From: Hyphococcus sp.
Lineage (GTDB): Bacteria; Pseudomonadota; Alphaproteobacteria; Caulobacterales; Parvularculaceae
Assembly: GCA_013002535.1 (NCBI GenBank)
Contig: JABDJK010000103.1
Location: 1-61,095 of the forward strand
DNA: 61,095 nucleotides
Direction: 5' to 3'
A program made the position numbers and the translations under genes. Below, piece after piece: positions 38,362 through 47,235 of this stretch. Under the pieces are notes generated by a model, which was not told the DNA's origin, searched no databases, and saw nothing but the letters and a program-made list of their open reading frames with translations. Numbering within the stretch: position 1 is the stretch's first letter; the number at the start of each line of letters is the position of its first letter.

Positions 38362-39138
38362 ATGGCTTACGAATGCATTCTTACTGAAACTGACGGCGCC
38401 GTCGGCATCATTACCCTGAACCGTCCTGATGCGTTAAACGCATTCAACACCCAATTGATGGATGAGTTAACTGACGCGTTGATCAAAATGGAAGACGACG
38501 AAGTTATTGGTTGCATCATTATCACAGGATCGCAAAAAGCTTTCGCCGCAGGCGCCGACATCAAGGAAATGGCGTCTAAAGATTATATGGAAGTCTTCAA
38601 GGAAGACTTTATTACTGCGAATTGGGAAGAAGCAACGCGTGCGCGCAAGCCGGTTATCGCAGCCGTTGCGGGATATGCCCTTGGCGGCGGGTGCGAGTTG
38701 GCGCTAATGTGTGACTTTATCATTGCCGGCGACAACGCAAAATTCGGTCAACCGGAAATTACCATTGGCGCCATGCCAGGCGCAGGCGGCACGCAGCGGC
38801 TTGCGCGTTTTATCGGCAAATCCAAAGCGATGGAAATGTGCTTGACTGGGCGCATGATGGAGGCTGACGAGGCGGAGCGTTGCGGGCTTGTTAGTCGAAT
38901 TGTACCGAAAGAAGAATTGCGCGATGAAGCCATCCGGGTTGCAAAATTAATTGCAAGTTTGTCGCGGCCAATCGTAATGCTGACAAAAGAATCCGTTGAA
39001 CGTTCCTATGAGACGACTCTGTCCGAGGGCGTGCGATTTGAACGGCGCGTCTTTCACTCGGTCTTCGCGCTCGAGGACCAGAAGGAAGGCATGGCGGCAT
39101 TTAACGAAAAGCGAAAGCCAACGTTCAAGCACCGGTGA
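38362..39138 (+). CDS. enoyl-CoA hydratase
   Basis: 258 residues of the crotonase family. The oxyanion-hole motif [10 protein letters not shown] is near residue 65 and [19 protein letters not shown] is near 105. The two catalytic Glu lie in the usual places (GGGCELAL and [19 protein letters not shown]). It hydrates enoyl-CoA in beta-oxidation. The ATG at 38362 has AAGGGAAA upstream; the frame is open back to 38278, inside folE, without support. Confidence 0.94.
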   Translation: MAYECILTETDGAVGIITLNRPDALNAFNTQLMDELTDALIKMEDDEVIGCIIITGSQKAFAAGADIKEMASKDYMEVFKEDFITANWEEATRARKPVIAAVAGYALGGGCELALMCDFIIAGDNAKFGQPEITIGAMPGAGGTQRLARFIGKSKAMEMCLTGRMMEADEAERCGLVSRIVPKEELRDEAIRVAKLIASLSRPIVMLTKESVERSYETTLSEGVRFERRVFHSVFALEDQKEGMAAFNEKRKPTFKHR

Positions 39139-39202
39139 CAGACTTTCCGCCTGTTTTGCGCAATGACGGCTTCAAAATTTAAGCAAGGACGTTTTACCGA
39201 CT

Positions 39203-41116
39203 ATGGATAATCTCGTTCTTGCAGTCGCAATCATTGGCGTACTGGGCATCGGCGCCCAATGGCTCGCGTGGCGTTTTAATTTTCCCGCCATTGTTTTGAT
39301 GTCAATTGCCGGCGTTCTTGCCGGACCCGTGCTCGGCGTTTTTACACCGCCAGGCGCCGCGCCCGGCGAACCGCCGATGGAAGCGCTGTTTGGCGAATTC
39401 TATCGGCCGATCATCTCGGTTGCCGTGGCGGTAATTCTTTTCGAAGGCGGTTTGCAGTTGAATTTTGCCGAGTTGCGCGGTCTACAAACCGGCGTTCGTC
39501 GGCTCGTGTTTCCGGGCGTCGCAATCGCCTGGGCGTTAAGCGCAATTGCGGCCTTTTATATCGCGGGATTGACTTGGCAGGTCGCGTTACTCTTCGGCGG
39601 CATTATGGTTGTCACCGGTCCAACTGTGATCATTCCGTTATTGCGGCAATCAAAACTCAGTCAGCGCCCGGCGACACTGTTGAAATGGGAGGGCATCGTC
39701 AACGATCCAATTGGCGCCTTGCTAGCTGTATTGGTATTTGAATTTCTGGTTTTCGGCGATCAACACGCGACCCCGATTGAAATCGTTAGTTCAATTGTAC
39801 TTGCATCGATTTTGACAGCGGGATGGGGCTATATCATTGGCCGATTTGCCGCTGGCGCCTTCAGACGCGGCTGGGTGCCCGAATTTCTGAAACCGCCAGT
39901 ACTTTTAACGCTCGTCCTGGTTTGCTTCGAGACGGCAAACCAGATGCAACACGAAGCCGGCTTGCTGGCTGTGACGGCCATGGGGATCACCATGGCAAAT
40001 TCCAAAATCGCCAGCATCAATGAATTGCGTTTGTTTAAAGAAAACATTGCGGTCATGCTGGTCTCGGGCGTGTTCATAATTTTGACCGCCAATCTTACGT
40101 TTGAATCTGTACGCGAACTTGATTGGTCCGCGTTTTGGTTCATTTTGGCGATGTTGTTTGTTGTTCGGCCACTCACGGTTTTTATCTCTACGATTGGGGC
40201 AGGGTTGCCAGTCAAGGAGCGACTGCTTGTCGGCTGGATAGCGCCGCGGGGGATCGTAGCTGTGGCTGTGGCTAGTTTCTTTGGCGCGGCCTTGGCGGAA
40301 GCTGGATATGTCGATGGTCAAAAACTCATTCCACTGGCGTTCGGTATGGTGTTCGCGACGGTTATTGCGCATGGATTTTCAATCGGGCCGTTGGCTAAGG
40401 CGCTGGATTTGGCCTCAAAGAAACGGCCGGGCGTATTGATTGCCGGCGCTTCGCCTTGGTCGACGGCGCTCGGTGCGAAACTCCAGGAACTCGATATTCC
40501 GGTGTTGATCGCGGACGCCAGTTGGCGACGGCTTAAACCGGCGCGGCTTGCAAATATACCGACTTACTACGGTGAAATTCTGTCGGAAGTTACAGAGCAT
40601 CACATCGATCTAAATCGTTTTGGATATGTCCTCGCAGTTTCTGGAAATGAAGCGCATAACGCGTTGGTGTCCACCGATCTGGCGCCGGAAATGGGCCGTG
40701 CCGCAATCTTTCAAGTCAATGCGCGCGGCAAGGATGACGAAGACCGGCAGGCAATGTCTTACACATTGCAGGGACGGACGTTTTTGCATTCAGCCGCGCC
40801 TTTGGATGAACTTTTGCGCCGCCACTATAGTGGCTGGATTTATCAGAAGACGAAGATATCCGAGGAGTATTCTCCGGACGACTACAAACGAGACGCTGGC
40901 GCCGATCATGAAATTGTCGCGATAATTCGTAAGGGTGTGTTAATGTTTGCATCGCACGAAGCGCCGATATCACCCGAAACCGGCGACACTGTGTTGGCTT
41001 ATATTCCGAAACCGCGCGCAGAATTGCGCAAGGAAAAATCTAGCGATAAAGGCGATGAAAATCGCGAAAAAAGCGCAGAAAAATCAAACGAGAAAAAAAC
41101 GCGGCCCCAAAGCTGA
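39203..41116 (+). CDS. CPA1-type Na+(K+)/H+ antiporter with RCK-like domain
   Basis: 637 residues. Residues 1-400 hold about 12 helices of the monovalent cation:proton antiporter fold: AVILFEGGLQLNF, TGPTVIIPLLRQ, WEGIVNDPIGALLAVLVFEF (the ND ion site) and GWIAPRGIVAVAVASFFGA. Residues about 405-500 are a TrkA-N/RCK-like nucleotide fold (GVLIAGASPWSTALGAKL, DIPVLIADASWRRL). The last 30 residues are a Lys/Glu tail. It probably controls pH or salt and is nucleotide- or pH-gated. Confidence 0.88.
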   Translation: MDNLVLAVAIIGVLGIGAQWLAWRFNFPAIVLMSIAGVLAGPVLGVFTPPGAAPGEPPMEALFGEFYRPIISVAVAVILFEGGLQLNFAELRGLQTGVRRLVFPGVAIAWALSAIAAFYIAGLTWQVALLFGGIMVVTGPTVIIPLLRQSKLSQRPATLLKWEGIVNDPIGALLAVLVFEFLVFGDQHATPIEIVSSIVLASILTAGWGYIIGRFAAGAFRRGWVPEFLKPPVLLTLVLVCFETANQMQHEAGLLAVTAMGITMANSKIASINELRLFKENIAVMLVSGVFIILTANLTFESVRELDWSAFWFILAMLFVVRPLTVFISTIGAGLPVKERLLVGWIAPRGIVAVAVASFFGAALAEAGYVDGQKLIPLAFGMVFATVIAHGFSIGPLAKALDLASKKRPGVLIAGASPWSTALGAKLQELDIPVLIADASWRRLKPARLANIPTYYGEILSEVTEHHIDLNRFGYVLAVSGNEAHNALVSTDLAPEMGRAAIFQVNARGKDDEDRQAMSYTLQGRTFLHSAAPLDELLRRHYSGWIYQKTKISEEYSPDDYKRDAGADHEIVAIIRKGVLMFASHEAPISPETGDTVLAYIPKPRAELRKEKSSDKGDENREKSAEKSNEKKTRPQS

Positions 41117-41174
41117 GAAATTCTTTACAGGTCATTAATGCATGCTGAAAAGCCGGTTTCGTTTAACGGCGCAT

Positions 41175-41213
41175 TAGCGCTTACGCGCTAGGTTTCGCGG
41201 GAGGCGCGAAACC
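41175..41213 (+). promoter_or_regulatory. tandem hairpins, second displays GGAGG in its loop
   Basis: Hairpin one: TAGCGC (41175-41180), loop TTAC, GCGCTA (41185-41190). Hairpin two starts at the next base: GGTTTCGCG (41191-41199), loop GGAGG (41200-41204), CGCGAAACC (41205-41213), a perfect 9-bp stem. The loop is the Shine-Dalgarno sequence for the kinase ATG at 41215. Spacing from GGAGG to ATG is ten bases if unfolded. The layout suggests post-transcriptional control or partial termination after the antiporter. Confidence 0.65.
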
Positions 41214-41214
41214 A

Positions 41215-42138
41215 ATGCAAGCATTGAAATTGCTCAACGAAACAGACGGTTCACTCCTTTCCGACTATGCGTCGCGAATGGGTGAAGCTTTGTTGCGTCG
41301 GCAAGCTGATATTGAAATTCGCGCCGCGCGCGTTGAAGCGGAGCTCGCAATCAAGGCGCGCTCTGAATTCCTTGCGAATATGAATCACGAATTGCGAACG
41401 CCGTTGAATGCGATCATCGGCTTTGCAACGATGCTTCGTGACAACGCTCAATATGAAATGGATGACGAGCAACGGTCCGGATATGCTGAATATATCTTGC
41501 AATCTGCAGACCTTCTGCTCGGCCACATCAACACCGTACTGGAAGTCGCGGCGCTGGAAAGCGGCGGTGTGGAACTGAATGACGACGAATTTGATCTGGG
41601 CGAGACCCTCGACGCCGCATTGGAGCGTACGACAATTCGCGCCCAAGCTGCGAAGATCTCCATATCCCGGCGTGACGATAAGAACTCCATTGCTGCATGG
41701 GGCGATGCCGAACGCTTCGGTCAGGCAATCGACCATCTTTTACAAGCCGCCATCAAAGCTTGTGACGAAGGTGGGCGCATTTTGGTGCGTGCGTGCCTCG
41801 ACGAAAGCGGTTGGCCGGAGATTGCCGTTCGTGATGACGGCGCCGGGTTGACGCCCGAAGAAACTAACGAAGCGCTGGAAGCCTTCAAACAGGTTCACCG
41901 CGGCCTTGACCGGACATTCTCCGGCCCGGGAGTCGGGTACGCCGTTGCAAAAACATTTGTCGAAATGCAACGCGGCAAATTCACCATTAAAAGTCGCAAG
42001 GGCAAGGGAACGCTGGTTCGAATTTCGCTGCCGCCGCCAAATGCAAAACCCTCAGCTATTAATATTGAAGCGCCGGCGCCGGAAGACCCGCGCCCGCCAA
42101 CCGAAATAGACCTGGAGAGAAAAGATGACGCCGCCTAA
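41215..42138 (+). CDS. cytoplasmic histidine kinase with degenerate N-box
   Basis: 307 residues, no membrane helix and no recognised sensor domain; residues 1-45 are a coiled-coil-like helix. HisKA: FLANMNHELRTPLNAIIGF with His58 intact. HATPase: in the N-box the Asn expected in L-L-S-N-A-V-K is Ala178 (DHLLQAAIKA). The G1 box VRDDGAGLT and G2 box GPGVGYAVAKTFVEM are present. The family resembles PdhS/DivJ-type alphaproteobacterial kinases. Loss of the Mg-ATP Asn suggests weak or no kinase activity. Its end overlaps the HerA-type gene by 14 bases. Confidence 0.88.
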   Translation: MQALKLLNETDGSLLSDYASRMGEALLRRQADIEIRAARVEAELAIKARSEFLANMNHELRTPLNAIIGFATMLRDNAQYEMDDEQRSGYAEYILQSADLLLGHINTVLEVAALESGGVELNDDEFDLGETLDAALERTTIRAQAAKISISRRDDKNSIAAWGDAERFGQAIDHLLQAAIKACDEGGRILVRACLDESGWPEIAVRDDGAGLTPEETNEALEAFKQVHRGLDRTFSGPGVGYAVAKTFVEMQRGKFTIKSRKGKGTLVRISLPPPNAKPSAINIEAPAPEDPRPPTEIDLERKDDAA

Positions 42139-43846
42139 CGCTGCCGTGCAAAAAAAGGCGCCAATCGTTGACAAAGGCGCCGCCGCTCCGACCGCAGAAG
42201 CGTTTGATATGGCGTTTCAGAATAAGCCGCGCATTGGATCGGTTGTTACAGTTACTGGCTCTCACGCATTGGTGATGTTGGCGGAAGATTCTGCCGACAA
42301 CGAGCGCGAAGCCCGACCGCAAATAGGCGCGATCATGAGTATCGATGCCGGCCCAACAATCGTCCTTGGCCTTGTTTCCGCAATGAGCGTTCCGGCGCCG
42401 AGCCTTGATATGACCGACTCGGCGACGCGGATCGTAGAAGTCGAACTCATCGGTGAATTTACAAAGCCGACGATCAACGCGCCGGCCCGGTTCCGCCGCG
42501 GTGTATCTTCCTATCCGACGCTTGGCGACGGCGTTCATGTTGCAACGCGCGACGAGCTTGCAGCGTTATTTGTTGTGAATGGAAGTTCCAGCGTACGCGT
42601 TGGCGTTGTCAAACAGGATGCTCAAATTCCGGCGACGGTCAGCGTTGATGAAATTTTCTCGCGCCATTGCGCAGTACTGGGCACGACCGGTGCAGGCAAA
42701 TCCTGTGCAATCGCATTGCTGCTACGGTCTGTCCTTGAGCGCTATCCGTTTGGGCATATCGTCGTCCTTGACCCGCACAACGAATATTCGCGCAGCTTCG
42801 ACGATGGCGCTGTCGTCTTCGATCCGACAAGTTTCACTTTGCCATACTGGATACTGACTTTCGATGAACTGGTTGAGGTGCTTTATCCTGGCCGCGTCGG
42901 TTACGAAGAAGAGATTGAAATTCTGGCGGATATCGTTCCGGCGGCAAAAAAAATGAATTTCTCCGGCGCGTCGCGCGCCGGCCGGTTGCGCGGCGCCGAC
43001 GCGACAACTTTCACCGTCGATACGCCGACGCCTTATCGAATATCGGAATTGTTGACGCTAATCGACAAATCGCTTGGCGGCCTTGACGGCAATCGAAATA
43101 TCGCACCCTTCAAGCGATTGCGAAACCGGCTCTATACGATCAGCCAGGATGCTCGGTACGCCTTTATGTTTGGCGGCCTGACAATCCAGGACAACTTGAT
43201 AGAGCTGCTGGGCGATCTCTTCCGCATTCCTGTTAACGATAAACCGGTAAGCGTGATTGAGCTCGGCGGACTGCCAACAGAAGTTGTTCAGGTTGTCGTG
43301 TCTGTGATTTCCAGACTTGCATTTGAATTCGGCCTTTGGAGCCACGGGGCGGCGCCAATCACGCTCGTTTGTGAAGATGCGCACCGCTACGCCCCGGCTG
43401 ATCAGAATGAAGGGTTCGGTCCGACCCGGCGTTCATTGGTCCGACTTGCAAAAGAGGGCCGGAAAGTCGGCGTGTCGCTCTGGGTTGCGACCCAGCGTCC
43501 GACGGAACTGGATCCGACTATCCTCTCGCAGTGTAATACGATATTTGCCATGCGGCTCGCAAACCAGGCGGACCAGGAAGCTTTGCGTTCCGCTGTGCCG
43601 GACGCGTCGACGAGCCTTCTCGCGTGTTTGCCGTCTCTCGGCATGGGGGAAGCGATTGCGGTTGGTGAGGGCGTACCCATGCCGACCCGAATACGCTTCG
43701 ACGCGTTGCCACGCGATGCAGTGCCGCGAAGTTTGACCGCGAGCTTCTCTGACGGCTGGTCTGTGGAAATTGAAGACGACAGCTTCATCGATCGTATTGT
43801 CGAGCAATGGCGCGCTCAGCGGATGCTGCTGCCCGAAATCGAATAA
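42125..43846 (+). CDS. HerA-type (DUF87) ATPase
   Basis: 573 residues. N-terminal HAS-barrel (RIGSVVTVTGSHALVMLAED, VGLVSAMSVP-like), then a RecA/FtsK-like ATPase: Walker A GTTGAGKS at about 186-193, IVVLDPHNEYSRSFDDGAVV, Walker-B-like ITLVCEDAHRYAP, and the sensor/arginine region WVATQRPTELDPTILSQCN. HerA is a hexameric DNA translocase, in archaea with the NurA nuclease; bacterial homologues work in DNA processing or defence. No NurA-like gene is adjacent. It overlaps the kinase gene, so the two are made together. Confidence 0.87.
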   Translation: MTPPNAAVQKKAPIVDKGAAAPTAEAFDMAFQNKPRIGSVVTVTGSHALVMLAEDSADNEREARPQIGAIMSIDAGPTIVLGLVSAMSVPAPSLDMTDSATRIVEVELIGEFTKPTINAPARFRRGVSSYPTLGDGVHVATRDELAALFVVNGSSSVRVGVVKQDAQIPATVSVDEIFSRHCAVLGTTGAGKSCAIALLLRSVLERYPFGHIVVLDPHNEYSRSFDDGAVVFDPTSFTLPYWILTFDELVEVLYPGRVGYEEEIEILADIVPAAKKMNFSGASRAGRLRGADATTFTVDTPTPYRISELLTLIDKSLGGLDGNRNIAPFKRLRNRLYTISQDARYAFMFGGLTIQDNLIELLGDLFRIPVNDKPVSVIELGGLPTEVVQVVVSVISRLAFEFGLWSHGAAPITLVCEDAHRYAPADQNEGFGPTRRSLVRLAKEGRKVGVSLWVATQRPTELDPTILSQCNTIFAMRLANQADQEALRSAVPDASTSLLACLPSLGMGEAIAVGEGVPMPTRIRFDALPRDAVPRSLTASFSDGWSVEIEDDSFIDRIVEQWRAQRMLLPEIE

Positions 43847-43863
43847 CAATCGAATTCACGAAC

Positions 43864-43886
43864 GCGCCTTAGCGCTTGCGAGGCGC
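43864..43886 (+). terminator. hairpin between HerA-type and peptidase genes
   Basis: GCGCCT (43864-43869) pairs with AGGCGC (43881-43886) around TAGCGCTTGCG. It lies 18 bases after the ATPase stop and has no T-run. The loop shares the TTAGCGCTT core with the hairpin at 41175. It is a weak terminator or processing site. Confidence 0.35.
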
Positions 43887-43925
43887 CGCCAATGCCGCCA
43901 TCATGGCGATATCGGAGGCGTATTC

Positions 43926-44951
43926 ATGAAATACTTTTTTACTGCTTTTTGTGTCGCTGCGGGAATGCTTGTTTCGGCGCAGGCTGAAACGCATACGGAG
44001 CCACCCTTATCCATTGTCATACATGGCGGCGCCGGCGCGCTGGCGCCGGGGCGATACACGCCAGAACAGGAAGCAGCGTTTCACGCATCCCTCAATGAGG
44101 CGCTGGACGCCGGCTATGGAGTGCTTGAATCAGGCGGGTCATCCGTTGATGCGGTAATCGCGGCCATCGTCGTCATGGAAGACGCGCCGATGTTCAATGC
44201 TGGTAAAGGATCGGTCTTCACCCGTGACGGGAAGAATGAGTTGGACGCCTCCATCATGAATGGAAAAACGATGAATGCGGGCGCTGTCGCGGGCGTCACG
44301 AAGGTCAAAAACCCGATCAAGCTTGCGCGCGAAGTCATGGACAATTCGGTGCATGTCATGTTCGCCAGAGAGGGCGCAGAAGAATTTGCTAAGGAACGCG
44401 GCCTTGAAATTGTAAAGCCGAAATATTTCAAAACAGAGCATCGATGGGAAAGTTACAAACGCGCACTGAAGAAAGAGAAAGCGAATAAAGATGCTGCGCT
44501 TCCGCATGATTTCAAATATGGAACCGTCGGAGCCGTCGCGCTCGATGCGGACGGGAATATTGCCGCCGGGACATCAACTGGCGGAATGACACTGAAACGT
44601 TACGGCCGCGTTGGCGACGCGCCGATCATCGGCGCCGGTACATTCGCCGACAATAATTCCTGCGGCGTCTCCTCAACTGGCTGGGGCGAGTACTTCATTC
44701 GTCTGACCATTGCCCGCGATATTTGTGCGCAGGTTGAATATGGCGGCAAGACAGTCGAGGATGCCGCTAACGATGTCATTCATAATCGCTTGAAAAACCT
44801 CGGCGGCGATGGAGGCGTTATCGTCCTTGGCAATGATGGATCATACGCCTTCACGTTCAATTCAAAAGGCATGTTCCGTGGTGTGAAAAACGCAACCGGC
44901 AAAAAAATGACTGCAATATATGGCGACAACGCAGGGAACGAACAGGAATAA
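43926..44951 (+). CDS. isoaspartyl peptidase / L-asparaginase, periplasmic
   Basis: 341 residues from the ATG with GGAGG upstream; the open frame reaches back to 43770 without support. The N-terminus is a Sec signal (FFTAFCVAAGMLVSAQA), so the enzyme is exported. Ntn-hydrolase of the plant-type asparaginase family: SIVIHGGAGAL, ESGGSSVDAVIAAIVVMED, FNAGKGSVF, and the autoprocessing site HDFKYG-TVGAVALD where Thr200 becomes the nucleophile; AGTSTGGMTLKRYGRVGDAPIIGAGTFA follows. It hydrolyses isoaspartyl peptides and asparagine. Confidence 0.93.
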   Translation: MKYFFTAFCVAAGMLVSAQAETHTEPPLSIVIHGGAGALAPGRYTPEQEAAFHASLNEALDAGYGVLESGGSSVDAVIAAIVVMEDAPMFNAGKGSVFTRDGKNELDASIMNGKTMNAGAVAGVTKVKNPIKLAREVMDNSVHVMFAREGAEEFAKERGLEIVKPKYFKTEHRWESYKRALKKEKANKDAALPHDFKYGTVGAVALDADGNIAAGTSTGGMTLKRYGRVGDAPIIGAGTFADNNSCGVSSTGWGEYFIRLTIARDICAQVEYGGKTVEDAANDVIHNRLKNLGGDGGVIVLGNDGSYAFTFNSKGMFRGVKNATGKKMTAIYGDNAGNEQE

Positions 44952-44954
44952 TCA

Positions 44955-45599
44955 ATGCCGGATTTTGTTAAAGGCGTCGTTCAGTTTCAGAATGATGTTT
45001 TCCCGCAAAAAAAAGCGCTGTTTGATAAACTGAGCGAAGGACAATCGCCGGAGGCGTTGTTTATCACCTGTTCGGATTCGCGAATCGAAACGGGGATGAT
45101 CACGCAGTCCGAACCGGGATCGTTATTCGTTTGCCGCAATGCTGGCAATATTGTTCCGCCCCACATTATCGAGCATTCCGGCGGCATGACGGCGTCGATT
45201 GAATTTGCAATGGCGGTTCTCAAAATCCCGCATATTGTGATCTGCGGACATACCGGTTGCGGCGCGATGCAGGGCGCGATGGCGCCGGAAACGGTGGCGC
45301 ATTTGCCCCACGTCAGAGAGTGGCTTGGCTATTCGAAAGAAGCTGTTGATTTTGTTAAGAAAAACTGCGGCTCCTCAAGTGAAGATGAGCAGGTTCTGGC
45401 GCTGACAGAACGAAATGTGGTTCTGCAGATCGATCATCTAAAATCGCATCCCGCCGTCGCAAAACGTCTCGATGCCGATGAGGTGACGCTGCATGGCTGG
45501 ATATACGACATCAAAACTGGCGAAGTCCGCGCGTACGACGAAGCAAGCGACGAGTATCGCCCTGTGAGCGAGCACTATTCAAGTATTCTTGGCGGATGA
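44955..45599 (+). CDS. beta-class carbonic anhydrase
   Basis: Zinc enzyme interconverting CO2 and bicarbonate. 214 residues. The zinc site is Cys in LFITCSDSRIE (near residue 40, with the DSR dyad) and His/Cys in VICGHTGCGAM near residue 98. Three bases after the peptidase gene, in one transcript. The 3' end overlaps the convergent PfkB gene by 21 bases. Confidence 0.96.
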   Translation: MPDFVKGVVQFQNDVFPQKKALFDKLSEGQSPEALFITCSDSRIETGMITQSEPGSLFVCRNAGNIVPPHIIEHSGGMTASIEFAMAVLKIPHIVICGHTGCGAMQGAMAPETVAHLPHVREWLGYSKEAVDFVKKNCGSSSEDEQVLALTERNVVLQIDHLKSHPAVAKRLDADEVTLHGWIYDIKTGEVRAYDEASDEYRPVSEHYSSILGG

Positions 45600-46520
45600 A
45601 AAATTATTCCTGAACAATCGCTCGACGTCATCTTTGCGAAATAACGAAGTGCCTGGCGTCATGCGCGTTGCCGCTGCGCCGCACATGCCGAATTGAATGG
45701 CGCTTTCATCAGACCAGTCTTTACTCATCGCGATAGTCATCGCGGCGACGAAAGAATCGCCAGCGCCCACCGCGCTCTCGGCCTTTACCGGTACCGAAAA
45801 AGTTTTTGCGATCCCGTTTTTGGAAGCGAGGATTGACCCGTCGCCGCCATGAGTGATCGCGACCTTCTCTGCTTTGCCCGCGTCGACAAGGCGCGCGGCA
45901 AACGCCGAAATCGCACCCGGCCACTGAAGCTCACCGCCTGCAATCAATGGATATTCGTATCTGTTTTGACGAAGGAGGAAGATGCCTTCGTCGAGCGCTT
46001 CGGCAACGCCGTTAATGGAATCCAGGACAAATTTCGCGCCTTTGGTTTTTGCTGTGCGCGCCGCTCGCGCCCAGAAATTCACTGGTTCGCCGCTTGGCAG
46101 ACTGCCGGACCCGACGAGAAAATCGCCTTGGCCGACCTCGTCCTCTATCGCGGCCAAAATCGCATCGACTTCACTTTCGCTGATGGCGCCGCCAGGTAAA
46201 TTGAAACGGTATTCGTGATCTTCTTTTAGATCGTGAACGTGGAAGGCGATACGCGTATCAGCCTCGATCGGGACGACGCGCGTCGGCACGCCTTCTTCTT
46301 CCAGCAATTCGATGACAGCATCGCCATATGGACCGCCAGCGGCGACGATCGCCAAAACATCCCCGCCGAGACGATGGGCCGCGCGCGCAACATTAACGCC
46401 GCCGCCGCCGGGATGGGATTGCGGATTTTTGCAACGCAGCTTTCGGTTGGCCTCGACGAAATCTGCATCGACCGCAAAATCAAAAGTCGGGTTCGGCGTT
46501 AGCGTTACGATGCGCGGCAC
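45579..46520 (-). CDS. PfkB-family sugar kinase (1-phosphofructokinase-like)
   Basis: 313 residues of the ribokinase fold. RIVTLTPNPTFDFAVD at the start, GGGGVNVARAAHRLGG near residue 37 and the catalytic anion-hole motif VGAGDSFVAAMTIAMS near residue 255. The TPNPTxD start is shared by FruK, LacC and bacterial PfkB (6-phosphofructokinase 2), so the substrate is a phosphosugar not resolved here. No PTS gene is near, which favours PfkB over FruK. Confidence 0.9.
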   Translation of the reverse strand: MPRIVTLTPNPTFDFAVDADFVEANRKLRCKNPQSHPGGGGVNVARAAHRLGGDVLAIVAAGGPYGDAVIELLEEEGVPTRVVPIEADTRIAFHVHDLKEDHEYRFNLPGGAISESEVDAILAAIEDEVGQGDFLVGSGSLPSGEPVNFWARAARTAKTKGAKFVLDSINGVAEALDEGIFLLRQNRYEYPLIAGGELQWPGAISAFAARLVDAGKAEKVAITHGGDGSILASKNGIAKTFSVPVKAESAVGAGDSFVAAMTIAMSKDWSDESAIQFGMCGAAATRMTPGTSLFRKDDVERLFRNNFSSAKNT

Positions 46521-46543
46521 TAGAATGTCTCCCTAAAGCAAAC

Positions 46544-47223
46544 TTAACGATTTGAGTTTGCATGTTTCCGGTGGCCGACGACGATGTGGTCATGGACGCT
46601 AATCCCAAGCGCCTTGGCGGCCTTGATGAGCCGGTTTGTCATTTCGACATCGGCGCCGGATCGCCTGACGGATAATTATGAACCAGGTTCATGGCGGAAG
46701 CGCCGAGTTCCAGCGCGCGTTTTCCAACCTTGCGAGGGTAAACAGGTGTATGTTCGACTGTGCTGCGCTGTTGCACTTCGTCGGCGATTAAAATGTTTTT
46801 CTTGTCGAGAAAGAGGATGCGGAAGAGTTCGGTTTTTTCATCCGCCATGGCGGCGCGGCAATTGGCGAGGAGGTCGGTCCACGATGACAAGATCGGGCGT
46901 TTCAGAACGCGTTCCTGCGAAAGCTTGATAGCGGAGGCCTGAACAATCTTTAGTTCTGCGGCGACGGCGGTAGAAACATCCTTGATTTCTTTTAGGCGTT
47001 CAACAGGCGCGGCAATCACTTCAGCAAAACCGCCAAAGGTATTGATGAGTTCTTTTGCGAGGGGTTTGACATCACGTCGCAGGATGGCGCGAAACAATAT
47101 CATCTCCAAAAATTCGTAGCCCTGAAACGCATCAACGCCGGCTTCCATATACCGCTCGCGCAAGCGTTCCCATTGACCGGCCGCGTGGTTCTGAGGCTTC
47201 GCTTTGGCGGCTGCTTCGCGCAT
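46544..47223 (-). pseudogene. radC: frameshifted radC
   Basis: RadC-family (JAB/MPN) gene. The first 194 residues read as RadC (GYEFLEMILFRAILRRDVKP; GKRALELGASAMNLVHNYPSGDP) then hit a stop at 46639. In another frame the missing end continues as DVEMTNRLIKAAKALGISV, HDHIVVGH and stops at 46544. The junction lacks about 10 bases where the family has TPSKAD. The JAMM motif HNHPSGD is HNYPSGD here, so a zinc-ligand His is Tyr (codon 46672-46674). Two independent lesions mark it as non-functional. It is 12 bp downstream of map, the usual order. Confidence 0.85.
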
Positions 47224-47235
47224 TGGTCTCCGGAT

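Noticed and set aside
46639-47223. radC as a short functional protein
   Set aside because: The remaining RadC sequence is readable in another frame and a zinc ligand is changed, so decay is the simpler reading.
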